A stretch of 64,000 nt of DNA, from assembly GCA_049698695.1 (NCBI GenBank), contig JBAVYH010000150.1, forward strand, positions 17,212 to 81,211, read 5' to 3'. The translations under genes and the position numbers were made by a program. The notes under the pieces were generated by a model that searched no databases, was not told the origin of the DNA, and saw only the letters and a program-made list of their open reading frames with translations. Positions 47,504-55,879 of the stretch are shown here, piece by piece (positions within the stretch are counted from its first letter, which is position 1; every line of letters begins with the position of its first letter). This DNA is from Bog-375 sp049698695. GTDB taxonomy: Bacteria; Acidobacteriota; Terriglobia; Bryobacterales; Bryobacteraceae.

Positions 47504-47574
47504 ACTCTGTCATCCTCCGAGACAGAATGTAGTGAGACCTAGGCCCCACGTCTTCCCCGGCGCGGGGCTTTTTT
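47504..47574 (+). ncRNA. Predicted ~70-nt small RNA
   Basis: Starts about seven bases past a good promoter. The 5' part forms a hairpin TCTGTC (47506-47511)/GACAGA (47521-47526). A single-stranded stretch AATGTAGTGAGACCTA follows, then the terminator. There is no plausible start codon with a frame. It may be a trans-acting RNA or the attenuated leader of the ECF operon, whose start is 150 bases downstream. No known family was recognised. Confidence 0.5.
47543..47574 (+). terminator. Rho-independent terminator
   Basis: GCCCC (43-47) can pair with GGGGC (64-68), or CCCC (55-58) with GGGG (64-67). A six-T run ends at 47574 (offsets from 47500). The shorter, tight hairpin is the likelier active form. 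Confidence 0.8.
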
Positions 47575-47726
47575 CATGAGCGCCACTTGCCCCTGTGACA
47601 CGTCAGCTCCGCTCCTGCGGCGGCATTGCAGGGACGCCAGTTACCTCTACTTACGCCGATGTTGAGCCGCCGGCGTGCTAAACTGCGGCACTGTCGCGCG
47701 TCCCCTTAATCAGAGAGCCTGTTAGG

Positions 47727-48284
47727 ATGAATACGTTAATGGCTGCTCCGCCGGAACCTGCGCGCCTGTCGGCAGACGATCTGGAACGAATTTTCCGCGA
47801 GAGCCACGCCGCCGTGTTCCGCGCGGCGTACCGCGTCACCGGCAACGCCAGCGACGCCGAGGACGCGTTGCAAACAGTGTTCTTGCGCTTGCTCAAACGC
47901 GATGCCGCGGCCGACGCGGTGGAGAACATGCCGAGTTTCCTCCGGCGCGCGGCGGTGAATGCGGCGCTGGACATAGTGCGGTCCCGGCAGGGCATCCGGA
48001 ATATTCCTCTGGACGAACTGGAGCCCGTGCTGGCGGAGCCGGCGCATCGCCGGCCGGACCGCCTTCAGGCCTCGAGCGAAATTCGCGACTGGCTGCGCGG
48101 CGCGCTGGCGCGGCTCAATCCCCGCATCGCGCAGATGTTCGCGTTACGGTTTTTTGAAGGCAAGGACAATCCCGAAATTGCGCGGTTGTTCAACACCACG
48201 CCGGGCAGCGTCGCGGTGACCATTTCCCGCACGCGCGACCGGCTGGAGAAGGAATTCCGCGTTTACCAGGGAGGCGTAGCATGA
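47727..48284 (+). CDS. ECF RNA polymerase sigma factor
   Basis: A 185-residue group-4 sigma factor. Region 2 (IFRESHAAVFRAAYRVTGNASDAEDALQTVFLRLLKR...FLRRAAVNAALDIVRSRQ) and region 4 (LARLNPRIAQMFALRFFEGKDNPEIARLFNTTPGSVAVTISRTRDRL) are both clear. It starts at ATG 47727 or 47739. The stop overlaps the start of a large zinc-finger/FecR protein (ATGA), which is presumably its membrane regulator. It is the first gene of an operon with two ABC exporters. Confidence 0.92.
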   Translation: MNTLMAAPPEPARLSADDLERIFRESHAAVFRAAYRVTGNASDAEDALQTVFLRLLKRDAAADAVENMPSFLRRAAVNAALDIVRSRQGIRNIPLDELEPVLAEPAHRRPDRLQASSEIRDWLRGALARLNPRIAQMFALRFFEGKDNPEIARLFNTTPGSVAVTISRTRDRLEKEFRVYQGGVA

Positions 48285-50761
48285 CACCGGAAAATGGCTT
48301 CCAGGACCCGGCTCTGGAACAGGCATTGTTGGAAATTCGCAATGAGGCGGTCGATCCGGCGGTGGTCGAGGCCGCCGGCAACCGCGTGTGGGCGCGGCTG
48401 GCGGAAGCCGCCGGCCAATTGAGCGGCGAGCCCATCCGCGGCTGCGCCGGCTTCCAGGCGCTGCTCGCCGATTACCGCGCCGGGCGCCTGCCGCAAGCGC
48501 GCGCCATGCTGGTCGAGGATCATCTGCATGCCTGCGTCGCCTGCCGCCACATCTACGAAGGAAAAGTGGTGACGATGCCGGCCGCCCGTCCGGCGCGTCC
48601 TGCCTTGTGGGGTTCCTACGCCATTCGTTGGGCGGCTGCTGCGGTGGTGGTGATTGCCGCCGGAGCAGTTGTTTGGAACGTGCTCGAACGCTCGGGCGCG
48701 CCCGGCGGCCAGGCCAGAGTGATGTCGGTCAGCGGCGCGCTCTATCAGGTGGCGGCCGATGGCGTGCTTCATCCGGTGGCAGCCGGACAGAATTTGCCGG
48801 AAGGCGTCGAGATTCGCACCGCCAAGGATTCCGATGCCTTGCTGCGCCTCGGTGACGGATCGTCTGCGGAACTGCGCGAGCGCTCGAGTCTCATCACCAC
48901 CGCCTCCGCCAATAACCTGACGATCCGGCTGGGCCGCGGCAGCGTGATGGTGGAAGCCGCCAAACGCCGCAAAGGCCACTTGTTTGTCGATACTGGCGAT
49001 TGCCGCGTGGCGGTGACAGGAACCATCTTCGGCGTCAGCGCCGGCGTCAAGGGATCGCGCGTTTCGGTGGTCCAGGGTGAAGTGCATGTCGAGCAGGGCA
49101 GCAGCGAGAAGGTGCTCCACCGCGGCGACCAGGCTGTCACCGGCGCGGAGATGGTCCCCGAACCGGTGAGGGAAGATATCGCCTGGAGCCGCAACCGGGA
49201 TCATTATTACAAGCTGTTGGCCGATTTGCGCGCCAGCCTCGAGCAGATTCGTCTGTCCGACCTGCGCTACCAGAGCGACATCTTGAATCGCCTGCCTGCG
49301 TCCACCGTGCTGTATGCCAGCATTCCCAACCTGGGCGACTATCTGAGCCAGGCCGAGGCAGTGCTCAACCGCAAGATCGCCGAAAGTCCCGAACTGGCCC
49401 CGTTCTGGAGCCAGCGCGGGCCGAAGGTGCAGCCGGTGATCGAAAAATTGCGCGCCGCCAGCGGCTATCTGGGCGGCGAAATCGCGGTGGTGGTCGTGGC
49501 CGCGGCGGATGGCAAGCCGCAGGCCCCCGTATTGGTCTCGGAGCTGAAACGCGACGGGTTCGCCCAGTTTCTCGCGCAGCAGGGATTGCCGCTGACCGTC
49601 GAGGTGCGCCACGGCCTGGTCGCTTTCGGGCCGGAGCGCGCCGCGGTGGAGAGCCTCGCTTCCGTCTTCGATTCGCCGGCCGGCGGATTCGAGGGCACGC
49701 CCTTCTATGCGCGCATCGCTGAGCTCTATCGCGAAGGCGCCGGGTTGCTGGTGTGCGCCGATCTCTCGCGCCTGGCGGGGGGGGAAGGGGCGGCCGGCGT
49801 GCGCTATTTCGTTGCCGAGGAAAAAGAGGTGGACCACCAGATGGAAGCGCGCGCCACGCTGAGCTTCGATCCGGCCCACTCCGGCATCGCCGCCTGGCTG
49901 GCCGACCCGGCGCCCATGGGCTCGCTCGATTACATTTCGCCCGATGCCGAAACCGTGGCGGCCTTTGTGGTGCGCGATCCCGCGGCCATCGCCGATCAGA
50001 TCGCGGGCGTGATGAAGACGACGCCCGGGGAATTGGGTGCGCAGGGCGACTTGCGCAACGACCTTGCGCATAGCCTGGGCGGCGAGTTTGCCTTGTCGCT
50101 CGATGGCCCGCTGATGCCCGTTCCTTCCTGGAAGCTGGTGGTGGAGGTTTACGATCCGCCGCGTTTGCAGTCGGTCTTCACGCGCCTGGTAGCCGACGCC
50201 AATCGGCAAGCCGCCAAGACCGGCCGCACCATCCGCATGGCGCAGGAAACCTTGGACGGCCGCACCTATTACACCATCGACTCGCCAGGGCTGGGGCCGC
50301 TCGCCGCAGCGCACTATACCTTCGCCGATGGTTACATGATCGCCGCGCCGAGCCGCGCGCTGGTCAAGCGCGCTCTCGATCTGAAGGCGGCCGGAACCTC
50401 CATCATCCGCTCGGAAAAATTCATGGCTCTGACGCCGCGTGACCATTACGCCAATTTCTCGGCGGTGCTGTATCAAAACCTGGGCACGTCGCTGGCGCCG
50501 TTCGCCGGCCTGTTGAGCGGCCTGGGCGGCGCGCATCCCGGCCAGCCTGGTCCGGCCGACCGCCTGAGCAACCTCAAACCTACCCTGATTGCCGCCTATG
50601 GCGCGCCGGACCGCATCACTGTGGCCAGCGCGAGCGATGTGCTGGGAGCCGGCCTGGAGGCGTTTCTGACCGGCAGCCCCGGCGGCTGGGCCGAGGGATC
50701 GTTCCCGCTAGGACAACTCCTCGGAACAGGCGGGCGTAAGCCGGCGTATAGAGAGAAGTGA
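48281..50761 (+). CDS. Zinc-finger/FecR/DUF3352-like fusion protein, probable anti-sigma regulator
   Basis: An 826-residue protein. The cytosolic N-terminus has an anti-sigma type zinc finger, H81xxxC85xxC88 (EDHLHACVACRHI), and a transmembrane helix at about 114-134 follows. The outer part starts with a FecR-like domain (about 145-270: VEIRTAKDSDALLRLGDGSSAELRERS, VTGTIFGVSAGVKGSRVSVVQGEVHVEQ). The remaining ~500 residues (about 330-800) look like a DUF3352-type duplicated domain (FVVRDPAAIADQIAGVM, LAHSLGGEFALSLDGPLM). Normal FecR or anti-sigma proteins are far shorter. It overlaps both the sigma gene and the following ABC ATPase gene. Confidence 0.85.
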   Translation: MTPENGFQDPALEQALLEIRNEAVDPAVVEAAGNRVWARLAEAAGQLSGEPIRGCAGFQALLADYRAGRLPQARAMLVEDHLHACVACRHIYEGKVVTMPAARPARPALWGSYAIRWAAAAVVVIAAGAVVWNVLERSGAPGGQARVMSVSGALYQVAADGVLHPVAAGQNLPEGVEIRTAKDSDALLRLGDGSSAELRERSSLITTASANNLTIRLGRGSVMVEAAKRRKGHLFVDTGDCRVAVTGTIFGVSAGVKGSRVSVVQGEVHVEQGSSEKVLHRGDQAVTGAEMVPEPVREDIAWSRNRDHYYKLLADLRASLEQIRLSDLRYQSDILNRLPASTVLYASIPNLGDYLSQAEAVLNRKIAESPELAPFWSQRGPKVQPVIEKLRAASGYLGGEIAVVVVAAADGKPQAPVLVSELKRDGFAQFLAQQGLPLTVEVRHGLVAFGPERAAVESLASVFDSPAGGFEGTPFYARIAELYREGAGLLVCADLSRLAGGEGAAGVRYFVAEEKEVDHQMEARATLSFDPAHSGIAAWLADPAPMGSLDYISPDAETVAAFVVRDPAAIADQIAGVMKTTPGELGAQGDLRNDLAHSLGGEFALSLDGPLMPVPSWKLVVEVYDPPRLQSVFTRLVADANRQAAKTGRTIRMAQETLDGRTYYTIDSPGLGPLAAAHYTFADGYMIAAPSRALVKRALDLKAAGTSIIRSEKFMALTPRDHYANFSAVLYQNLGTSLAPFAGLLSGLGGAHPGQPGPADRLSNLKPTLIAAYGAPDRITVASASDVLGAGLEAFLTGSPGGWAEGSFPLGQLLGTGGRKPAYREK

Positions 50762-51705
50762 TGGCTGAAGAGACAGCCCCCGTCATCGATCTGGACGGCC
50801 TCGAAGTGCGCTTCGGCAATCGCGTGATCCTGAAGGGGCTCAAGGCTTCGCTCACCGGCCGCTCCATCGGTTTGCTGGGGCCGAACGGCGCCGGCAAATC
50901 CACCTTGCTGAACACGCTGCTCGGCTTTCACCAGCCGTCGGCGGGAACCGCCCGCATTCTCGGTCGCGACATTCGCCGTGAGCCGCGCGCCGTCCGCAGC
51001 CTGATCGGCTACATGCCGGAAAACGATTCCTTCATCGCCGCCATGAGCGGCGTGCGCTTTGTGCGCCTGATGGCGGAGCTGGCCGGCCTGCCGAAGGCCG
51101 AGGCTCTCGAACGCGCTCACGAAGCGTTCTTCTACGTCGGCCTCGGCGAAGTCCGCTATCGCACGCTGGGCACTTACTCGCTCGGCATGAAGCAGGCGGC
51201 CAAGCTGGCGCAGGCCATCGCGCACGGGCCCAAGCTGCTGTTTCTCGACGAGCCCACCAACGGCCTCGACCCGCCGGCGCGCCTGCGCATGATTCAGTTG
51301 ATCCAGGAGATTCGCGACCGTGGCGATCTGCACCTGATCCTCTCTTCCCACTTGCTGCGCGACGTCGAGGAGTGCTGCGACGAGGTTCTGATTCTCAAGG
51401 ACGGCGCCATCGCCGCCTTCTGCAACCTGGAAGAAGAGCGGCGCGCCAACGTGCGCTTTCTGGAGATGGAAACCCGCGGCGAAGCGAACGGAAATTTTGT
51501 CGAAGCCATCCGCGGCCTCGGCTGCGAAACCGCTCCGGGAGCGCAGGGGCGCCTCAAAGTGGTGATGCCCGAGGGGCTGGAGGTGCGCCGTCTGTACGAA
51601 ATCGCCGCCGCGCAGGAGGTGCAGATCCGCCGCCTGAATCACCGCCGCGATTCGCTCGAAGACATTTTCCTCAAAGCCATGGAGGCCGCCGATGGCCGTC
51701 TATAA
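50758..51705 (+). CDS. ABC transporter ATP-binding protein (first exporter)
   Basis: A 315-residue ATPase of the ABC-2 exporter type. It has Walker A LGPNGAGKSTLLNTLLG, Q-loop-like IGYMPENDSFI (Q replaced by E), signature TYSLGMKQAAKLAQAI, Walker B KLLFLDEPTNGLDPPARL and H-loop LILSSHLLRDVE. The signature is YSLGMKQ rather than LSGGQ, common in this group. The C-terminal ~90 residues are an extra domain. GTG 50758 or ATG 50761 overlaps the FecR-protein stop. It pairs with the permease directly downstream. Confidence 0.92.
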   Translation: MMAEETAPVIDLDGLEVRFGNRVILKGLKASLTGRSIGLLGPNGAGKSTLLNTLLGFHQPSAGTARILGRDIRREPRAVRSLIGYMPENDSFIAAMSGVRFVRLMAELAGLPKAEALERAHEAFFYVGLGEVRYRTLGTYSLGMKQAAKLAQAIAHGPKLLFLDEPTNGLDPPARLRMIQLIQEIRDRGDLHLILSSHLLRDVEECCDEVLILKDGAIAAFCNLEEERRANVRFLEMETRGEANGNFVEAIRGLGCETAPGAQGRLKVVMPEGLEVRRLYEIAAAQEVQIRRLNHRRDSLEDIFLKAMEAADGRL

Positions 51706-52594
51706 AAAGACCTACCGGCCGTATGAGGGCGCGCTGACGCCTCGCTGGTCGCGCCTGCTGGTGATTCCACGCTACGCCTTCGAAGATCTCCACCGGCGGC
51801 GGTTTCTCTCCATCTTCTTCTTCGCCAGCTTTCTCTATCCGCTGATCTGCGCCATCATCATCTACATCCAGCACAACGCCAGCGCGCTGAGCTTGATCAA
51901 CGTGCAGGGCGCGCAGCACCTGATCTCCATCAACGTGGTCTTCTTCTTTTCCCTGCTCGGCTGGCAAAGCATGATGGCGCTGTTTTTGGCCGCTTTCGTG
52001 GGGCCGGGCCAGGTATCGCCCGACCTGGCCAACAACGCGCTTTCGCTCTACCTGGCGCGGCCGTTCTCTCGCGCCGAATACGTGCTGAGCAAGATGTCGG
52101 TGCTCTTGATTTTGCTCTCCTTGATGACCTGGGTGCCGGGGCTGCTCCTGTTTGGCCTCGAAAGCTACCTGGAAGGTTGGAGCTGGGCGGCGGACCATCT
52201 GCGGATCGCGATCGGCCTTTTCTTGGGCGCCTGGATCTGGATTCTGTTGCTGGCCCTGCTGGCGCTGGCGCTTTCCGCATGGGTGAAGTGGAGAGCGGCT
52301 GCCGGCGCGCTCATGTTCGGCGTGTTTTTCGTGGCGTCGGCGTTCGGCGCCGTGATCAACGGCGTGGAGCGCACCAACTGGGGCCACCTGTTCAACATCA
52401 GCTACCTGGTGGGCTCGGTATGGGTGTGGTTGTTCGAAGGCGCCCACCCCACCACCGATGGCGCGATTTTCTTCCGCGCCCCGCGCGGCGAAACACTGCC
52501 GTTGTGGGCGAGTTGGGCGGGGCTGGCCGTGCTGGCCCTGATCTGCCTGTATATGCTGGCGCGAAAGATCCGCGGCGCGGAGGTGGTGCGATGA
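51692..52594 (+). CDS. ABC-2 type permease (first exporter)
   Basis: A 300-residue integral membrane subunit with about six helices: FLSIFFFASFLYPLICAIIIYI, LISINVVFFFSLLGWQSMMALFLAAFVG, ILLSLMTWVPGLLLFGL, IAIGLFLGAWIWILLLALLALAL. The segment PGQVSPDLANNALSLYLARPFSRAEYVLSKM is characteristic of ABC-2 exporters. It overlaps the upstream ATPase by 14 bases and the next ATPase by four, so stoichiometric expression is expected. The substrate is unknown. Confidence 0.88.
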   Translation: MAVYKKTYRPYEGALTPRWSRLLVIPRYAFEDLHRRRFLSIFFFASFLYPLICAIIIYIQHNASALSLINVQGAQHLISINVVFFFSLLGWQSMMALFLAAFVGPGQVSPDLANNALSLYLARPFSRAEYVLSKMSVLLILLSLMTWVPGLLLFGLESYLEGWSWAADHLRIAIGLFLGAWIWILLLALLALALSAWVKWRAAAGALMFGVFFVASAFGAVINGVERTNWGHLFNISYLVGSVWVWLFEGAHPTTDGAIFFRAPRGETLPLWASWAGLAVLALICLYMLARKIRGAEVVR

Positions 52595-53532
52595 ACGATA
52601 CCCGCATCACCTTCGCCGGCGTTTCGCGCTTTTACGGCGAAGTGCTCGGCATCAACAACGTCAACTTGTCCATTCCGCCGGGTATCACCAGCCTGGTGGG
52701 GCCGAACGGTTCCGGCAAAACCACGCTCATGAATCTGATGACCGGCTTGCTGCGCGTCACGCGCGGCGAGATCCGCGTGCTCGGCGTCGCGCCCGATCAG
52801 CCGCAACAGATCGGCCGGCTGCTCGGTTACTGCACCCAGTTCGACGCCTTTCCCAAGGGGCTCACCGGTTTCCAATTCATTTACTCCTACTTGCTGCTGT
52901 ATGGCATGAGCCAGGAAGAAGCGCGCCAGCGCGCCGTGGCGGCGCTGCAGAAGGTGAACATGATGCCCGCCGCCGGCCGCCCCGTGGCCGCCTACAGCAA
53001 GGGCATGCGGCAGCGCGTCAAGCTGGCCCAGGCTATCGCGCACGACCCGCGCGTGCTGGTGCTCGATGAGCCGCTCAACGGCCTCGACCCGATGGCCCGC
53101 GCCGAAACCATCGCCCTGTTTCGTGAGTGGGGCGCCGAAGGCCGGCACGTCATCGTCTCCAGCCACATCCTGCACGAAGTGGATTCCATTTCCGACCAGG
53201 TGATTCTCTTAAGCCACGGCTACGTGGTGGCCGAAGGCCAGATTCAGGGCGTGCGCAGTGAGGTCCGCGAGCAGCCAATGCAGATCCTGGTGCGCTGCGA
53301 CCGGCCGGCCGAGCTGGCTTCCCGCCTCTTTCAGCAGAACCACGTGGTGGAGGCGAAGATCCAGGCCGATGGCCGCAACCTGCTGCTCCGCACCAAAGAC
53401 GCCGACGCCTTCTACTTGTTGCTCAACCGCGTGATTCTGGACACCGGCCTGGAAGTGGAATCCGTGGCGCCGGCCGATGACGACGTGAATTCGGTTTACC
53501 AATACCTCATCGGCGAAGGAGGCGCAGCGTGA
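52591..53532 (+). CDS. ABC transporter ATP-binding protein (second exporter)
   Basis: A 313-residue ATPase with Walker A VGPNGSGKTTLMNLMTGLL, Q-loop LGYCTQFDAFPKGLTG, signature AYSKGMRQRVKLAQAI, Walker B VLVLDEPLNGLDPMARA and H-loop VIVSSHILHEVDSI. It is only moderately similar to the ATPase at 50758, so this is an old duplication or a separate recruit. The frame is open far upstream within the permease, but ATG 52591, overlapping the permease stop, starts the domain correctly. Confidence 0.92.
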   Translation: MNDTRITFAGVSRFYGEVLGINNVNLSIPPGITSLVGPNGSGKTTLMNLMTGLLRVTRGEIRVLGVAPDQPQQIGRLLGYCTQFDAFPKGLTGFQFIYSYLLLYGMSQEEARQRAVAALQKVNMMPAAGRPVAAYSKGMRQRVKLAQAIAHDPRVLVLDEPLNGLDPMARAETIALFREWGAEGRHVIVSSHILHEVDSISDQVILLSHGYVVAEGQIQGVRSEVREQPMQILVRCDRPAELASRLFQQNHVVEAKIQADGRNLLLRTKDADAFYLLLNRVILDTGLEVESVAPADDDVNSVYQYLIGEGGAA

Positions 53533-54353
53533 CTGCCCTGTGGATGCGACAACTCGGCGCCGTCTTGCGGCTCGAATGGCGGAAGACGTTTTTCTCCAAG
53601 CGCGGCTGGTGGGTCTATTGCCTGGCACTTGGACCGGTGGCGATCACGGCGCTGCACTGGTTGTTCGAAATGGGGCGGTCGTCTTCCAGCCACAGTCTGG
53701 GCGATGACAGCATCGCCTATGCCGCCATGTTTCAGTTCTTCTATCTGCGCGGCGCGATTTTTTTCGGCTGCGTAGGCATCTTCTCCAGCCTGTTCCGGGC
53801 GGAGATGCAGGAAAAAACCCTGCACTATTATTACCTGACGCCGATGCGACGTGAAGTGCTGGTCGCGGGGAAATATCTCGCCGGCGTGGCCATGGCCATA
53901 GTGCTGTTCGCCGGCAGCGCAGCCGCTTCGTTCCTCTTGATTGGCCGCCATTTCGGCGCCGCCTACTCGAATTACATCTGGCACGGTCCCGGCCTCAGCC
54001 AGCTCGGCTGGTACACGCTCACCGCCGCGCTGGCCGCGGTGGGATACGGCGCCGTGTTCCTGATGTGCGGCCTGCTCTTTCGCAACCCGATGATCCCGGC
54101 CGCCGTGGTGTACGTGTGGGAGGCCCTCAACCCGTTCCTCCCATCCCTGCTCAAGAAAATCAGCGTGATTTTCTACTTGAGAAATCTCTGCCCGGTGGAA
54201 GTCCCCCTGCCGCCCCCGCTCAACCTGATCGTGGTCGAAACCGACCCCACCCCCGCCTGGCTCGCCATCCCCGGCCTGCTAGCCGTCTCGCTGCTCCTGC
54301 TGATGTACACCGCCTACTCGGCAAGGCAGGGCGAGATTAGTTACGGGGAGTGA
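53529..54353 (+). CDS. ABC-2 type permease (second exporter)
   Basis: A 274-residue membrane protein, starting at GTG 53529, which overlaps the ATPase stop. About six helices are visible (WWVYCLALGPVAITALHWLF, FQFFYLRGAIFFGCVGIFSSLF, VAMAIVLFAGSAAASFLLIG, LTAALAAVGYGAVFLMCGLLF). The motif EMQEKTLHYYYLTPMRREVLVAGKYLAG is the typical ABC-2 loop. It ends the ECF-led operon of six overlapping genes. No substrate-binding protein is present, in line with export. Confidence 0.87.
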   Translation: MTALWMRQLGAVLRLEWRKTFFSKRGWWVYCLALGPVAITALHWLFEMGRSSSSHSLGDDSIAYAAMFQFFYLRGAIFFGCVGIFSSLFRAEMQEKTLHYYYLTPMRREVLVAGKYLAGVAMAIVLFAGSAAASFLLIGRHFGAAYSNYIWHGPGLSQLGWYTLTAALAAVGYGAVFLMCGLLFRNPMIPAAVVYVWEALNPFLPSLLKKISVIFYLRNLCPVEVPLPPPLNLIVVETDPTPAWLAIPGLLAVSLLLLMYTAYSARQGEISYGE

Positions 54354-54405
54354 GGGGGCGCAGCGGTCGCATGAAGACCGTTTTGTAGACAAAAGGAGAT
54401 TCAAT

Positions 54406-55389
54406 GTGAAGGCAATTGTCTACCACAACTACGGTGGGCCCGAGGTTCTCCAGTGTGAAGAGATTGAAAAGCCGGCCGCCGGAGACAGTGAAGTCTTGAT
54501 AAGAGTTTGCGCGGCTTCGGTCAATCCGCTTGACTGGCACTTCATGAGAGGGACGCCGTACCTGGTTCGCATAGGGGCCGGGCTGCGCAAACCGAAGATC
54601 ACCCGGCTTGGCGTTGATGTGACCGGCGAGGTCGAGGCGGTTGGCAGGAACGTAACGCAGTTCAAGACCGGCGACCGGGTGTTTGGCGCGTGCCGTGGGG
54701 CCTTTGCGGAGTATGTGTGCACTTCCGAGTCTGCATTGGTCGCCAAGCCGGCCAATGTGACGTTTGAGCGAGCGGCCGCCGTGCCGGTAGCGGCCTTCAC
54801 CGCATTGCAGGGTCTCCGCGATCGGGGACAGATCAAGGCGGGGCAGAAGGTATTGATTAACGGCGCGGCGGGAGGCGTGGGTACGCTCGCCGTGCAGATC
54901 GCCAAATCGTTCGGCGCCGAGGCCACCGGCGTATGCAGTACCAGGAATGTGGACATGGTCCGATCCCTTGGCGCGGACACAGTCATTGATTACACCCAAA
55001 AGGATTTCACGAAAAGCGGGCTGCTTTATGACCTGATTTTCGACTGCGTTGGGAATCATTCGTTGTCAGCTTGCAGGCGCGTCTTGAATCCCAAGGGAAC
55101 ATACATCGCGGTCGGCGGGCCCAGCAGCCGGTGGATGATCGGCCTTCTGGCTCGCGTGATCAAAATGGTCGTGTTGTCGCGGTTCAGTAGCCAGAACCTG
55201 GTCATGGTTCTGGCGAAAAGTAATAAAGAGGACCTGACCCTCATACGCCAGCTCATGGAGGCCGGCAAGGTGACACCGGTCATCGACAAGCGTTACCAGT
55301 TGAGCGAAGTCCCTGAGGCTATTCGGTATCTGGAAGAAGGACACGCCCGAGGAAAAGTCGTAATCACCTTGGGACGGAATGGGGACTGA
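54406..55389 (+). CDS. NAD(P)-dependent alcohol dehydrogenase, quinone-oxidoreductase-like MDR
   Basis: A 327-residue medium-chain reductase: MKAIVYHNYGGPEVLQCEEIEKP, VNPLDWHFMRGTPYLV, GVDVTGEVEAVGRNVTQFKTGDRVFG, VPVAAFTALQGLRD and the nucleotide motif LINGAAGGVGTLAVQIAKSFGAE. No zinc-ligand cysteines are present, which suggests the QOR/zeta-crystallin branch reducing quinones or enals. The GTG start at 54406 follows AAAGGAG. Its GC and spacing differ slightly from the exporter operon, so it is probably a separate unit. Confidence 0.9.
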   Translation: MKAIVYHNYGGPEVLQCEEIEKPAAGDSEVLIRVCAASVNPLDWHFMRGTPYLVRIGAGLRKPKITRLGVDVTGEVEAVGRNVTQFKTGDRVFGACRGAFAEYVCTSESALVAKPANVTFERAAAVPVAAFTALQGLRDRGQIKAGQKVLINGAAGGVGTLAVQIAKSFGAEATGVCSTRNVDMVRSLGADTVIDYTQKDFTKSGLLYDLIFDCVGNHSLSACRRVLNPKGTYIAVGGPSSRWMIGLLARVIKMVVLSRFSSQNLVMVLAKSNKEDLTLIRQLMEAGKVTPVIDKRYQLSEVPEAIRYLEEGHARGKVVITLGRNGD

Positions 55390-55490
55390 CGCGGCTTCGT
55401 CAGAATACCCGCAGCGCCTCGTCCGCGACGACTAGCGAAGGGTCGCTGCCCCTGAGTCCATCGTGCCGTTCCCACCGGACCCGTCCCCCC

Positions 55491-55540
55491 TTGACACCTG
55501 TCCACTATCGCAGTAATATATGGCAGTACCACATATGGAG
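55491..55540 (+). promoter_or_regulatory. Promoter and PadR-type operator overlapping the start codon (second module)
   Basis: TTGACA (55491-55496), 17-base spacer, TAATAT (55514-55519): an excellent match. The dyad ATATATGG...CCACATAT (about 55516-55536) runs from the -10 box into ATG 55535. Transcription from about 55526 excludes the ATG at 55520. Confidence 0.82.
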
Positions 55541-55879
55541 ACTCAATCTATTGATCGCGAGTGGAAGAAGGGCAGCGCGGAGCTGCTTCTGCTTTCGTTG
55601 CTCGAAACTCGGCCCCGCCACGGCTACGAAATCAGCAAGCTGATCGAACAACGATCGCAGGGCGCGCTCCGTTTTCACGTGGCGTCGCTGTACCCGCTGC
55701 TGTATCGCCTGGAGAAGCGCGGCTGGATTCAAGGCCGCTGGGTCGAAAAGAGCGGCCAGCGTCGGCGGCGTTATTACCGGCTGACCTCGCAGGGACGGAA
55801 AGTCCTGGCCTCCCAGCGGGAGGGCTGGCAGACCTTTGTTGCGGCCATCGGCCGGATTACCGGAGTCGAAAATGCCTGA
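55535..55879 (+). CDS. PadR-family transcriptional regulator (second module)
   Basis: A 114-residue repressor, the same length as the one at 38215 and closely similar (KKGSAELLLLSLLETRPRHGYEISKLIEQRSQGAL, VASLYPLLYRLEKRGWIQGRWVEKSGQRRRRYYRLTSQGRK). An ATG at 55520 is in frame, but it lies upstream of the predicted transcription start, so 55535 is preferred. It overlaps the large permease gene by the same ATGCCTGA junction as the first module. Two paralogous modules lie about 17 kb apart. Confidence 0.94.
   Translation: METQSIDREWKKGSAELLLLSLLETRPRHGYEISKLIEQRSQGALRFHVASLYPLLYRLEKRGWIQGRWVEKSGQRRRRYYRLTSQGRKVLASQREGWQTFVAAIGRITGVENA

Larger units (their letters stand above)
47312..47726. other. 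Gene-free stretch carrying a predicted small RNA
   Basis: No coding frame is supported. The central part has a promoter-hairpin-terminator unit (47469-47574). The right part (47577-47726) is plain sequence that should include the ECF operon promoter, though no clear boxes were seen. Confidence 0.6.

Noticed and set aside
48263..50536. 757-codon frame antisense to the FecR-like fusion
   Set aside because: No motif. It follows the codon bias of the sense gene.
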